From CAZOKH01 sp964580315 (GTDB lineage Bacteria > Chloroflexota > Anaerolineae > Anaerolineales > Anaerolineaceae), in NCBI GenBank assembly GCA_964580315.1, contig CAZOKH010000001.1, positions 77,788 through 141,787 on the forward strand: 64,000 nucleotides of DNA, read 5' to 3'. The translations under genes were made by a program, and so were the position numbers. Position 1 is the first letter of the stretch; each line of letters starts with the position of its first letter. The notes beneath the pieces are model-generated. The model was not told the DNA's origin and ran no database searches. It was given only the letters and a program-made list of their open reading frames with translations. Positions 26,269 to 34,926 of this stretch are shown in pieces.

Positions 26269-27726
26269 ATGCAAACACAAACCTTTCGAGCAGAAAACAT
26301 GCTGGTGGCTCTTCAACGGGTTCAAGAAGAATTGGGACCTGAGGCATTAATCATTTCTGTGCGGCAAGTGCCCGCCGGACCCGCCTGGCAGGTTTGGCGC
26401 AAGCCCATGGTTGAAGTGGTTGCAACGCAGTTTGACAAAAACGAAGCGAAAGGTGAAAACCAGCCGGCAGGATTGACCAGGGAGGAAATTGACGAGGGGA
26501 AAAACGCGCCAACCCAGACAGCCGGCGGACAGCAAGTGCGTCCCTATGTTTTCCCGACAGTTAAACGAGAGACTGTCAACCGCAAAGTTGAAGATGAGCA
26601 CATTCACCCAACCGGGAATTTAACCAGCGCACCGCCGTTGGAAAAAATTGTCGCCCCGTCACGCGAAACCATTGCGGTTAACACCGATGATACCTGGACG
26701 GAAACGGTTGCCATTCCAGGCAAGACGCCGGTTTCTCCTGCCATGCCCACCATAAAGCGGCAAGAGAAGCAGCTCTCTCAAGAAGAATTGATCCCGTTCT
26801 TGAGTGAGTTGATGAAACGCAATCAGGAGCGGGTGGTTGAGACACCCCAAATCAAAGAAGCTGAAATTGAAGCAACACTTCCTGAACTGGAACCCCCTGC
26901 GCAGGAAGAGGTAGAAAAAATTGTAAAAATTGAGTTTCCTCCAGTGTTGGATGAAGCCATTGACCACCTGGAAAATGTCGAGGTGGATGTTGAGTTGCTG
27001 CAAAAAATTGGCACACTTTGCGTGCAAACTCTGCCGCCTCGTTCCATGCGTGATGAAGATAAGGTGCGTGATTATTTGCTGCAACAGCTTTCTGCCTGCA
27101 TACGAATTCAAAAAGTGCTGGTGGGGTTGCGGCCGCAAATCATCACCTTGATTGGAACCAGTGGAGCAGGAAAAACCAGCACCTGCGCCAAGCTGGCGGT
27201 GCATTATTCGATTAACGCACGCAAGAAAGTGAGCTGGGTTTCGGCAGATACGGTGCGCACCGGGGCCATTTCCGAAGCGCGCACTTACGCCGAAACGATT
27301 GGTATTCCATTCCGTTATGCCTACACACCTGAAGAACTGGCTGAAGCAGTCGATGCAGAAGATAAAGCGGATATTATCCTGGTGGATACCCCGGCTTGCA
27401 ATCCACGCAGTGAGAGCAGTATTGTGGAACTTGGTTCGCTGCTTACAGTTTTGCCGTGGAGAAATACCTGGATTGTTGCGCCTGTGACCTCGCGTGAAGT
27501 GGATTTGCGTAATGCCCTGGCTGCTTTTGCGCCGTTTCGGGCTAATGGACTGGTTTTGACCAAAATGGACGAAACAAACAGTTTTGGCGTGGGATTCAAC
27601 CTGGCTTTTCACAGCCAGATTCCTCTCACGTTTTTTACAAATGGAACAAGGGTTGTAAACGACCTTGTGCCAGCGCGAGCTGAACTGCTTTGCCGGGCGC
27701 TTTTCAATGAAAGGTTTGTGGCATGA
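26269..27726 (+). CDS. flhF: Flagellar SRP-type GTPase FlhF with altered G3 motif
   Basis: A 485-residue SRP-family GTPase. The N-terminal B domain (1-50) has TFRAENMLVALQRVQEELGPEALIIS. A long low-complexity linker follows (55-220), then the NG domain. G1 is GTSGAGKTST (296-305), G2-like DTVRTGA (327-333) and G4 TKMDE (431-435). The G3 motif, normally DTAGRS, reads DTPACN (373-378), so the Gly that moves on hydrolysis is missing. FlhF normally sets flagellar number and site with FlhG; no flhG is found here. The next gene overlaps in an ATGA junction. Confidence 0.85.
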   Translation: MQTQTFRAENMLVALQRVQEELGPEALIISVRQVPAGPAWQVWRKPMVEVVATQFDKNEAKGENQPAGLTREEIDEGKNAPTQTAGGQQVRPYVFPTVKRETVNRKVEDEHIHPTGNLTSAPPLEKIVAPSRETIAVNTDDTWTETVAIPGKTPVSPAMPTIKRQEKQLSQEELIPFLSELMKRNQERVVETPQIKEAEIEATLPELEPPAQEEVEKIVKIEFPPVLDEAIDHLENVEVDVELLQKIGTLCVQTLPPRSMRDEDKVRDYLLQQLSACIRIQKVLVGLRPQIITLIGTSGAGKTSTCAKLAVHYSINARKKVSWVSADTVRTGAISEARTYAETIGIPFRYAYTPEELAEAVDAEDKADIILVDTPACNPRSESSIVELGSLLTVLPWRNTWIVAPVTSREVDLRNALAAFAPFRANGLVLTKMDETNSFGVGFNLAFHSQIPLTFFTNGTRVVNDLVPARAELLCRALFNERFVA

Positions 27727-28067
27727 CAGAAGGCGGTTCGTTAATTCAATCAGCGCGTTCGCCCGAGAAGCCGAATAATCCCTACATGCTTCCTCCGCTG
27801 ATTGAGGCTGTCTTTTTGCTGACGCGCGGGTTGATTGTTTTGGTAACTGTGCTGGTAATGGTTATTTCTTACATTGTGCACGCCACCTGGTTGGACATTT
27901 TTATTCGCGGCCTTACCACCGGCGTTGTGTTGGGAATCCTGGGATGGATTTTTAACTGGTTTGTGGGTAGTTACTTTATCCAGGCGGCTGTAGATGAGTT
28001 GAAAGAGAAAGCTGAACAAGATTTGGAAATGGAACTGGCTTCCGAAAACACCAATATTCAGGCATGA
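27723..28067 (+). CDS. Hypothetical protein with two membrane helices between flhF and fliA
   Basis: A 114-residue protein that I do not recognise. It has a polar N-terminus of about 25 residues, two hydrophobic helices (about 26-50 and 55-82) and an acidic amphipathic C-terminal helix (about 88-108). It overlaps flhF by four bases and precedes fliA by seven, so it is translated with them. It sits where flhG (a MinD-like ATPase) is found in many genomes, but has no nucleotide-binding motif. A role in placing FlhF at the membrane is conjecture. Confidence 0.7.
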   Translation: MTEGGSLIQSARSPEKPNNPYMLPPLIEAVFLLTRGLIVLVTVLVMVISYIVHATWLDIFIRGLTTGVVLGILGWIFNWFVGSYFIQAAVDELKEKAEQDLEMELASENTNIQA

Positions 28068-28074
28068 GTGAACC

Positions 28075-28863
28075 GTGGCAGAAGTAAGAGACGATATTGA
28101 CCTGGCTGAACTGTATTACTCAACGCGCGATCCGGCGCTGCGCGAGGAGTTAATTTTGCGTTATACCACTCTGGTTCATTATGTCGTTGGACGACTTGGA
28201 ATTACTGAAAACACAAGCAGTGAGTATGACGACCTGGTTAGTCAAGGAGTGATTGGATTGATCGAAGCAGTGGACCGTTATAACCCCAAATTTGGCACTC
28301 GTCTAAGCACCTATGCCACGCTTAAAATTCGCAGCAAGGTCCTTGATTATTTGCGTGAGTTGGACTGGCTGCCTCGCTCAGCCCGCAAACGCGTGCGGAC
28401 TGTTCAGGATGCCATGTTGAAATTGGAAAGCCAGCTTCAACGTGTTCCCACCGATGAAGAACTGGCGGAATATCTCGACATGAATATGGATACGCTGCAG
28501 CAGGCGCTGGTCGATTCAAGCCATATCATGATTTCATTGGATGAAGATGGCGCTGACTCATCATCTGATGAAAATGTTTCGCTTTATGAAAAGCTAACAG
28601 ACGATCAACAGGAAAACCCTATGGAAACTTATGAAGCGAAAGATCTTCAGCGCGAAATGGTATCGGCAATTCAGACGCTTTCCGAACGCGAGCAACTGGT
28701 TCTCTCTTTGTATTATTTTGAAGAACTGACCTTGAAAGAGATTGGTGAAACGCTTGGAGTATCTGAATCGCGGGTTTCTCAAATTCATGGCCGCGCTATG
28801 ATCAGTCTAAAAACCATGATGTCTTCTTCACGCCGCAAGTCGACAGGGGCATCGGGGAAATGA
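28075..28863 (+). CDS. fliA: RNA polymerase sigma factor FliA (sigma-28)
   Basis: A 262-residue sigma-70 family factor of the FliA/WhiG group. Region 2 has HYVVGRLGI, LVSQGVIGLIEAVDRYNPKFGTRLSTYATLKIRSKVLDYLR, and region 4 has LSEREQLVLSLYYFEELTLKEIGETLGVSESRVSQIHGRA, the helix-turn-helix for the -35 element. It is expected to read the TCAAG-N14-CCGATAA sites found in this window. The start is GTG at 28075. The anti-sigma factor FlgM is encoded at 30953. Confidence 0.93.
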   Translation: MAEVRDDIDLAELYYSTRDPALREELILRYTTLVHYVVGRLGITENTSSEYDDLVSQGVIGLIEAVDRYNPKFGTRLSTYATLKIRSKVLDYLRELDWLPRSARKRVRTVQDAMLKLESQLQRVPTDEELAEYLDMNMDTLQQALVDSSHIMISLDEDGADSSSDENVSLYEKLTDDQQENPMETYEAKDLQREMVSAIQTLSEREQLVLSLYYFEELTLKEIGETLGVSESRVSQIHGRAMISLKTMMSSSRRKSTGASGK

Positions 28864-28864
28864 T

Positions 28865-28892
28865 TGAAGAAATTGTGCATACCTGCCGATAA
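28865..28892 (+). promoter_or_regulatory. Probable sigma-28 promoter before the small HTH gene
   Basis: TGAAGAAA, 12 bases, GCCGATAA. The -10 half is perfect against the sites before flgM and fliS. The spacing is one base longer. It would start transcription just after fliA, so fliA could boost the genes downstream of itself. Confidence 0.55.
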
Positions 28893-28924
28893 TGAGTAAG
28901 GAACGCTATCTTGAGGACGAGTAA

Positions 28925-29320
28925 ATGATAGGTAACCGCAGTTTAATGAATGACACATTACATTTGATGCAGCTTGCTCAGGAGACCGCCCGACGCAGCG
29001 GTAATGCGCAGCAGGCTGACAAATTGGACCCGGTAGTTAACCAGTTTAAAGAGTTAATTAATCGCGAGATGGAAGCAGCATCCATGGATGCTGCTTCAGG
29101 TGATGCAACAACCAGTTTTCAAAAAATTCTTTCAACTTCAAGTGGTGTGCAAAACCAGCGCAATGCCCAACTTTCTTTGAATGATCGGAATCGCATGATT
29201 GCTTCCCTGTCAGAAGGCGGCATGTCAGACGTTCAAATTGCGCGTGAATTAAACATCACTCGCGATGAAGTTCGCCTGGTGATCAACCTGGCGAATGCTG
29301 CGCAAGCGAATCGGAGGTAA
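28925..29320 (+). CDS. Small flagellar-cluster protein with C-terminal helix-turn-helix
   Basis: A 131-residue protein of unknown function. The first 65 residues are helical and polar. The last 35 (SEGGMSDVQIARELNITRDEVRLVINLAN) form a helix-turn-helix of the kind seen at the end of DUF6115-like proteins in Gram-positive flagellar operons. It has its own likely sigma-28 promoter and lies three bases before flgF. It could be a regulator of rod or hook genes, but that is only inferred. Confidence 0.65.
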   Translation: MIGNRSLMNDTLHLMQLAQETARRSGNAQQADKLDPVVNQFKELINREMEAASMDAASGDATTSFQKILSTSSGVQNQRNAQLSLNDRNRMIASLSEGGMSDVQIARELNITRDEVRLVINLANAAQANRR

Positions 29321-29323
29321 CCC

Positions 29324-30124
29324 ATGATTAAAGGTTTTTATGCTGCTGCTTCTGCAATGGTAGTGGGAATGAACAGGCAGAATGCCATTTCACATAATGT
29401 GTCTAACCTGGATACACCCGGGTTTAAGCAAGTGCTTTTAACAATGGATGATTGGAAGAAAACTCAGGTGGTAACACAATCGCAGCAGGCGGTTACTTTT
29501 CCAGTTTACCCTTCCATCCTGTTCAATCAAATTGGCACTGAAAAACTGCAATATGTGGGCAACCTGGGGCTGGGTGTTGAAAACAGTCCCGAATATACCA
29601 GCTATGAACAGGGCGCCCTGCAAAACACCGGTCTTGAGTTAGACATGGCGATTGAAGGGGACGGCTTTTTTAGAATCCAGGCTGAAGATGGTGTGCGTTA
29701 TACCCGTGATGGGCGCTTTGAACGTGATGTCAATGGCAACCTGGTTACGGTTGATGGTTATTATGTGCTGGATAGAAATGGCAACAAAATTAGCCTTGAC
29801 CAGGGCGGCACTGTGCAGGTCAGTTCCGACGGGACAATCAGCGTGGATGGACAGGATCAGGCGCGCATTGATGTGGTGTCCTTTGCCGATCCTGAAGCGG
29901 AATTAACCCGGGTTTCCCTCACATCTTTCACAGCCGAGACGGCTCCCACTGGAGACGCGGTTGGCTCGGTCAGGCAGGGATACCTGGAAGCATCCAATGT
30001 CAATATTGCGCAGTTGATGACTCAAATGATTCAAGTGGCGCGTTCTTATGAGGCTGCTCAGCAACTGGTACGGGTTCAGGACGACCTTTTGGGGCAGAGT
30101 ATTAACACATTAGGCAAGGTTTAG
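29324..30124 (+). CDS. flgF: Flagellar rod protein FlgF/FlgG family
   Basis: A 266-residue axial protein. The N-terminal rod motif is MNRQNAISHNVSNLDTPGFKQ, the middle has LELDMAIEGDGFFRIQ and TRDGRFERDVNGNLVTVDGY, and the C-terminus has GYLEASNVNIAQLMTQMIQVARSYEAAQQ. These mark the FlgF/FlgG rod proteins. It is the first of a tandem pair, like flhO-flhP in Bacillus, so I call it FlgF by order. Assignment between FlgF and FlgG is not certain. Confidence 0.85.
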   Translation: MIKGFYAAASAMVVGMNRQNAISHNVSNLDTPGFKQVLLTMDDWKKTQVVTQSQQAVTFPVYPSILFNQIGTEKLQYVGNLGLGVENSPEYTSYEQGALQNTGLELDMAIEGDGFFRIQAEDGVRYTRDGRFERDVNGNLVTVDGYYVLDRNGNKISLDQGGTVQVSSDGTISVDGQDQARIDVVSFADPEAELTRVSLTSFTAETAPTGDAVGSVRQGYLEASNVNIAQLMTQMIQVARSYEAAQQLVRVQDDLLGQSINTLGKV

Positions 30125-30137
30125 GAGGTAAGTCTTT

Positions 30138-30881
30138 ATGTCCCCTACATTTACGCAATTGATTGAACTTGGCCGTACCGGAATGTCATCCCGTATGCTG
30201 GATTTGGATACGGTTAGCAATAATCTGGCAAATTTTACAACCACTGGTTACAAACAGAACCGGGTAAATTTTCAAGAAGTGTTGAATGGTGTTCAATTGA
30301 GCGGAGTGCGCACTTCTTCTTCACAAATGGACATGGAGCAGGGCGCAGTACAAACTTCCACCAGCCCGCTGCACATGATGGTTGATGGCAAGGGTTTCTT
30401 TGGAATCAGGCTGGCGGACGGCAGCACCGCATATACCCGCGACGGCACGTTTTCCATTGATGCCAATGCCGAAATTGTGGATACATACGGGAATAAATTG
30501 ATCTGGGATGGAGACATCCCTGCTGATGTTTCTCAGATTGATGTGGAAAGAGATGGAACCATAAAAATAATGCGGGGCAATAGCGATGCCTGGCAGGATG
30601 TTGGCACAATCAGCTTATACCAGGTTCCCAATCCCAGCGGGATGACCACTTTGGGAAACAACCTGCTTTTGGAAAATGACGCTTCTGGAAAAGCAACTGC
30701 CGGCAGCCCGGGAGATGATGGTTTTGGTAAGGTGGTGAATTTTGCGCTGGAAGGTTCGAATGTTGATATGGCCTCTGAAATGGCGCATTTAATCCGCTTG
30801 CAGCGTTTCTTTGAAGTGACCACCCAGACCGTGCAGCAGTCTGATACGATGCTGAGCCAGGCAATCCGGATGCGTCAATAA
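30138..30881 (+). CDS. flgG: Flagellar rod protein FlgG/FlgF family (second copy)
   Basis: A 247-residue axial protein with MLDLDTVSNNLANFTTTGYKQNRVNF at the start, DGKGFFGIRLADGSTAYTRDGTF in the middle and GSNVDMASEMAHLIRLQRFFEVTTQT at the end. It follows the first rod gene after 13 bases with GGAGG before the ATG. By order it is the distal rod FlgG, although it is slightly shorter than usual (about 260 residues). Confidence 0.83.
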   Translation: MSPTFTQLIELGRTGMSSRMLDLDTVSNNLANFTTTGYKQNRVNFQEVLNGVQLSGVRTSSSQMDMEQGAVQTSTSPLHMMVDGKGFFGIRLADGSTAYTRDGTFSIDANAEIVDTYGNKLIWDGDIPADVSQIDVERDGTIKIMRGNSDAWQDVGTISLYQVPNPSGMTTLGNNLLLENDASGKATAGSPGDDGFGKVVNFALEGSNVDMASEMAHLIRLQRFFEVTTQTVQQSDTMLSQAIRMRQ

Positions 30882-30887
30882 TGCGAC

Positions 30888-30914
30888 TCAAGAATCGGAA
30901 CCGCTTGCCGATAA
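30888..30914 (+). promoter_or_regulatory. Sigma-28 promoter of flgM
   Basis: TCAAGAAT, 11 bases, GCCGATAA. The -10 half and spacing are exactly those of the FliA consensus. It lies directly after flgG, 39 bases before flgM, and should drive flgM-flgN-flgK-flgL. Confidence 0.85.
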
Positions 30915-30952
30915 TGTAAGTGACCCAGGAACATCCAAGGAAGGAGTTCATC

Positions 30953-31255
30953 ATGAAGATTGAGAACAGCGGAATACCCGAAATTGAGCGCAGGAAAGTT
31001 AACCAGATAAGCTCAAACAAAGCGTCTGCCTATGCTCAGACGACCCACTTAAGCGGTTCACAAAAAACCGACCAGGCTGAATTGTCAAAGGAGGCGTTGT
31101 TGCTTGCCAAAGCACTTTCAGCGCCAGCCGGAACCGACAAAGCCCGCCTGGAGAAAATTGACAACCTGAAAAAGCAGATTGAATCAGGGGAATATAAAAT
31201 TCCCTACGAAGAATTAGCCCAAAAGATTATGGATATTTTGAAAATATCCGAGTAA
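30953..31255 (+). CDS. flgM: Anti-sigma-28 factor FlgM
   Basis: A 100-residue protein. The disordered N-terminal half is followed by the sigma-binding helices, with LEKIDNLKKQIESGEYKIPYEELAQKIMDILK matching the FlgM family ending. FlgM holds FliA until it is exported through the finished hook. I start at 30953, with AAGGAG 7 bases before. Its own FliA-type promoter gives the usual negative feedback. Confidence 0.88.
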   Translation: MKIENSGIPEIERRKVNQISSNKASAYAQTTHLSGSQKTDQAELSKEALLLAKALSAPAGTDKARLEKIDNLKKQIESGEYKIPYEELAQKIMDILKISE

Positions 31256-31307
31256 TCCTTTTCCGGGGCTGCTGATTCTCTGTTAGAAGCATGTTGAGGA
31301 GTAGAAA

Positions 31308-31832
31308 ATGGTGAAATCGAAGGAGGAGCAAGAAGAACTCTTTTATTCCATGGAAGCCATCATGGTCAGTCAATTCCGCATTTGCCAGACCCTGCGCGAC
31401 CTGTCGCAGCAAGAACGCAAATTGTTGTTGGACGGCAAAGCAGATGACCTGGTGGGGCTTGTGGAAAAGAAAGAAATGCTCCTGGATGACCTTGGGAAGC
31501 TGGAAGAAACCCGTCGCACGATGACGGATCGCATTTCCCAAAAACTGGGTTTTACTGATATTGAAAATTTGCACGATTTACTGGTAAGAGTACACTCCTC
31601 TTCAGCGCAGCGCTTGAATCGTTTGCGCGAGGGGATTTTGGCTATTCAATCAGAAATTCGTGAAACCAATCGCGGCAATGCTGCCCTGGCAAATCTAAAC
31701 ATTGAACGTATCGGGGCGCTTCAAAACCACCTGGTGAAATTGATGGGCACTTCTTCTTATTACCATCAACCCATTCCAGCCGCGGGAACGAGTACACCGC
31801 CCATGAGCTGGGGAATGGATCACCAGGCTTAA
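31308..31832 (+). CDS. flgN: FlgN family chaperone
   Basis: A 174-residue helical protein. The pattern of MEAIMVSQFRICQTLRDLSQQERKLLLDGKADDLVGLVEKKEMLLDDLGKLE matches FlgN, the export chaperone of the junction proteins FlgK and FlgL. It stands between flgM and flgK, the conserved position for flgN. The Pro-rich tail after residue 150 appears disordered. Confidence 0.82.
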   Translation: MVKSKEEQEELFYSMEAIMVSQFRICQTLRDLSQQERKLLLDGKADDLVGLVEKKEMLLDDLGKLEETRRTMTDRISQKLGFTDIENLHDLLVRVHSSSAQRLNRLREGILAIQSEIRETNRGNAALANLNIERIGALQNHLVKLMGTSSYYHQPIPAAGTSTPPMSWGMDHQA

Positions 31833-31852
31833 AGGTATAAGGGAATCTCACT

Positions 31853-33619
31853 ATGTCATCTTTCGCAGGAATTAGTCAAGCTTTAATGGCAGTGCTCAGT
31901 ATGCAGCAGGCAATGGAAGTGACCGAGCACAATGTTGCCAATGCAAACACTACCGGATTTCACCGCCAGTCTGCGATTTTATCGGCAAATACCCCACAAA
32001 GCACGGGCGGGTGGGTTGGTTCGTCTTCAGCCGGCCAAATTGGAACCGGCGTTATCTTATCTGAAGTTCGCCGCTTCAACACCGATTTTATGGATGTGCG
32101 GTTGCGCACAGAAGCGGGCGAGGTGGCCAGATGGAGCGTCCAACATTCCTATTTACAGCAGATTGAAACTTCGCTGGGAGAATCGGGAGAGGATAGCCTC
32201 TCTTTACGGATGGATGACTTTTGGTCAGCCTGGCAGGCGGTGAGCGCCGAACCTGACCAGGTTGATTTGCGGGCCACCTTGCTTGAAACAGGAAAGCAAT
32301 TGGCTGAAGCGTTTAATGGCAGAATAGTTCGCCTGGAAGATTTGCGGCGCAGTCAGAATCTTGAGATTTATCAGCGTGTTGATGAAATTAATAAATTATC
32401 CAACCAGGTGGCAGATCTCAATGCAGAAATTTCAAGGGTAAAGGCGATTGGCGACAGCCCGAATGATTATATTGATCAGCGTTCACAAATGCTGGATCGC
32501 TTGAGCGAAATTGCGGGGGCGGTTTCTTATGCCCAGAATGACGGGCAGGTGTTGGTTTCCATCGGCGGACACGCCCTGGTTGTGGGTGATAAATCCTTCC
32601 AATTAACTGCCAACCCTGACCCGCTTGATCTCAGTCAGGTGGACATCACTTTTGTGGCTGACGGCAAGCAGCTCAATCCGCCATCGGGTGAACTGCTTGG
32701 ATTTGAAGATGTGCGCGACCGGGTGATTGTGGAACAAATTGACCAGTTGGATGAACTGGCTTCGATGATGATTGAGAAGGTCAATGTTCTGCACCGATCG
32801 GGTTATGGCTTGAATGATACCGGCGCGACACCGGCCGGAAGAGATTTCTTTACGGGTACTGATGCAGCCACCATCCAGGTGAATACTGAAATGGATAACC
32901 TGGCCAATATTGCTGCCGGCCTGCGGCCTGATTCAGCCGGCGACGGTGAACTGGCGCGTCAAATTGCCGAGGTTCGCTCGACCGCCCTGTTTTTGGGCAG
33001 CCCGCCGGCATTAACGGTAACGCCTTCAGGTGGTTGGACGGGTGGAATTACCGATGCTTCGGCCGGTCATGCAGTTTTTGAGGGGCTTGATCCCCTGGTG
33101 AATGGCGACTATACGGTGAATATCAATGTCACCAGCGGCGGCGCCAGCACCGTTGAGCTTTTGTCAGGCGGAACAGCACTGAATATCAGCGCCGACGGCA
33201 CCTCCAGCGGTGGGGCAGCCGTGGTATTGAATTTTACGCACGATAATGTGAACGGCAACGTAATTGACCTGGGCAACGGTTTGCAAATTACGATTGACGC
33301 CGCTGCCAGCGGTGCGACCAGCGAGGTTATTACTTACACTGCCACCGGGGCATCGAACCCGCACCAGTTTGATGGCGTGCGTGTGGCAGACCTGGCGATG
33401 GAAGTCAAATCAGCCGCGACTTATGCCAGAGATCATACCTATGTGCAAACGGCCTTAAACGAACAAATTGAATCAGAGGCAGGTGTAAACCTGGATGAAG
33501 AAGCCGCCAACATGGTGAAATTCCAGCGCGCCTACCAGGCATCAGCGCGCATGATGACCGCCCTGGACGAGATGTTGAACACGATTATTAATGGCATGGG
33601 TCTGGTTGGCAGATCGTAA
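31853..33619 (+). CDS. flgK: Hook-filament junction protein FlgK with inserted beta-rich module
   Basis: A 588-residue junction protein. The N-terminal rod-like motif is MEVTEHNVANANTTGFHRQ. The FlgK core runs to about residue 380, and the C-terminal helix has VNLDEEAANMVKFQRAYQASARMMTALDEML. Residues about 384-503 form an added Gly/Ser/Thr-rich module with GDYTVNINV, STVELLSGGTA and LGNGLQITI. Similar modules are seen in FliC and FliD (see findings). FlgK joins hook to filament with FlgL, the next gene. Confidence 0.92.
   Translation: MSSFAGISQALMAVLSMQQAMEVTEHNVANANTTGFHRQSAILSANTPQSTGGWVGSSSAGQIGTGVILSEVRRFNTDFMDVRLRTEAGEVARWSVQHSYLQQIETSLGESGEDSLSLRMDDFWSAWQAVSAEPDQVDLRATLLETGKQLAEAFNGRIVRLEDLRRSQNLEIYQRVDEINKLSNQVADLNAEISRVKAIGDSPNDYIDQRSQMLDRLSEIAGAVSYAQNDGQVLVSIGGHALVVGDKSFQLTANPDPLDLSQVDITFVADGKQLNPPSGELLGFEDVRDRVIVEQIDQLDELASMMIEKVNVLHRSGYGLNDTGATPAGRDFFTGTDAATIQVNTEMDNLANIAAGLRPDSAGDGELARQIAEVRSTALFLGSPPALTVTPSGGWTGGITDASAGHAVFEGLDPLVNGDYTVNINVTSGGASTVELLSGGTALNISADGTSSGGAAVVLNFTHDNVNGNVIDLGNGLQITIDAAASGATSEVITYTATGASNPHQFDGVRVADLAMEVKSAATYARDHTYVQTALNEQIESEAGVNLDEEAANMVKFQRAYQASARMMTALDEMLNTIINGMGLVGRS
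33002..33361 (+). other. Insert module of FlgK shared with FliC and FliD
   Basis: This encodes residues about 384-503. The pattern is G-x-Y-x-V-x-I, then a VELL-x-x-G-x-A strand pair, then LGNGLQITI. It has no place in a minimal FlgK and is probably surface exposed. Confidence 0.5.
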
Positions 33620-33629
33620 GACGAGGTGA

Positions 33630-34538
33630 ATGATGCGTGTAACCAATGAAATGATAACCAATAATTCCATCGCTCATATGAGCGACAGCCTGGCAAAATT
33701 GTATCAGTTGCAGACCAAGGCTGCCACTGGAAAAGATTTTCTCAAAGCTTCTGAAAACCCTGCCAAAGCGGTAAAAAATATTTCGTTGCGGTCCAGCCAG
33801 GAAGCCTTGCGCTCGTATATGAACACAGCCGGTGTGGTTAAAAATTGGATCTCTGATACTGAGTTTAACCTGCAAAAGATGACCGACCTGGGTACGCGGG
33901 CGCAAACGCTCATTGTGCGCGGTATGAATGATTCACTCGATGCAGATGCCCGCAGTGATATCGCGGTGGAACTGGACGGCATGCTTGACCAGGCAATCAG
34001 CATGGCAAACGCCAAACACCAGGATAGTTATTTGTTCGCCGGCGCCAACACCACCAACCCCGTGCCGCCTTTCCGCAGAGATGCCAGCGGCGCGGTTGAA
34101 ACGGTTGTGTACGAGGCGGATGTGCCGGTTGGAATTATGCGGCGTGATATTGCACCCGGCGAAACCATTACCATGAATGTGGACGGCAACGAATATTTTA
34201 TCAATTCAGATTTCTTCGACTCATTCATTGCAGCTCGCGATGCACTGGCTGCAAATGACACCACGGCATTGGCTGCCGCACAAATACGTGTGGCTGATGC
34301 CACGAAAAAACTGATGGAATCGCTGACCACGGTGGGCGTTCGCTGGAATTTTACTGAGACATCCATTGAACGCATGGAACAAGCGGATACTGAGATGCAG
34401 TCATTTATTTCGCAGAATCAGGAAGTTAACCTGGCTGAAGTGTATTCACAAATTGCAAACCAGGAAATGGTTTATCGATCTGTGCTTCAGGTCAGCAGCC
34501 GGGCAAATTCTCTTCTAAACCTTTTTGAAGTTTTGTAA
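33630..34538 (+). CDS. flgL: Hook-filament junction protein FlgL
   Basis: A 302-residue flagellin-like protein. The start MRVTNEMITNNSIAHMSDSLAKLYQLQTKAATGK and the end EVNLAEVYSQIANQEMVYRSVLQVSSRANSLLNLFEVL are standard FlgL helices. The middle has HQDSYLFAGANTTNPVPPF, the FlgL/flagellin D1 pattern. Two ATG codons lie in tandem at 33630 and 33633. The last 15 bases contain the -35 element of the csrA promoter. Confidence 0.93.
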   Translation: MMRVTNEMITNNSIAHMSDSLAKLYQLQTKAATGKDFLKASENPAKAVKNISLRSSQEALRSYMNTAGVVKNWISDTEFNLQKMTDLGTRAQTLIVRGMNDSLDADARSDIAVELDGMLDQAISMANAKHQDSYLFAGANTTNPVPPFRRDASGAVETVVYEADVPVGIMRRDIAPGETITMNVDGNEYFINSDFFDSFIAARDALAANDTTALAAAQIRVADATKKLMESLTTVGVRWNFTETSIERMEQADTEMQSFISQNQEVNLAEVYSQIANQEMVYRSVLQVSSRANSLLNLFEVL

Positions 34539-34553
34539 GAAAACAGTTATACT
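34525..34553 (+). promoter_or_regulatory. Predicted sigma-70 promoter of csrA
   Basis: TTGAAG (inside the end of flgL) and TATACT are separated by 17 bases. Transcription would start about 50 bases before csrA. This lets csrA be made independently of the FliA-dependent flgMNKL operon. Confidence 0.55.
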
Positions 34554-34611
34554 ATAGCATAAGCAACCCGATTAATCATTTCATTTGCACTGAACATAGG
34601 CTAGGGTTAAT

Positions 34612-34926
34612 GTGCTTGTTTTGACGCGAAAAAACAATGAAAGTATTGTAATAGGGGACAATATTGTTATCACGATCCTGGCAATCGATCGGGATAAGAT
34701 CAAAATTGGAATCGATGCCCCCCGTGAAATTCCTGTGATGCGGCAGGAACTATTTCTGGCAGTTCAAGAACAAAATGAGATCGCAGCGCGCCTGGTAAAT
34801 GCACAACAAGCGCCTTCATTTGATTCCCTTCGGGAATTGTTGGCTTCTCAGGCGGTTGATGACGAAGATACCGACAACAAAGAACAGAACGATTCTTCAT
34901 CCGAATCTGCTGGAACTGCTGAATAA
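34612..34926 (+). CDS. csrA: Carbon storage/translation regulator CsrA with long acidic tail
   Basis: A 104-residue protein. Residues 1-60 are a normal CsrA: MLVLTRKNNESIVIGDNIVITIL, IKIGIDAPREIPVMRQEL, including the RNA-binding Arg in LTRK and the Arg/Pro strand near 40-45. Residues 62-104 form an extension ending in a run of Asp, Glu and Ser, so the protein is about 40 residues longer than usual. CsrA binds GGA hairpins in mRNA leaders as a dimer. The start is GTG at 34612 with a GGGTT-like site only, so CsrA output may be low. No fliW gene is seen next to it, unlike in Bacillus. Confidence 0.92.
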   Translation: MLVLTRKNNESIVIGDNIVITILAIDRDKIKIGIDAPREIPVMRQELFLAVQEQNEIAARLVNAQQAPSFDSLRELLASQAVDDEDTDNKEQNDSSSESAGTAE

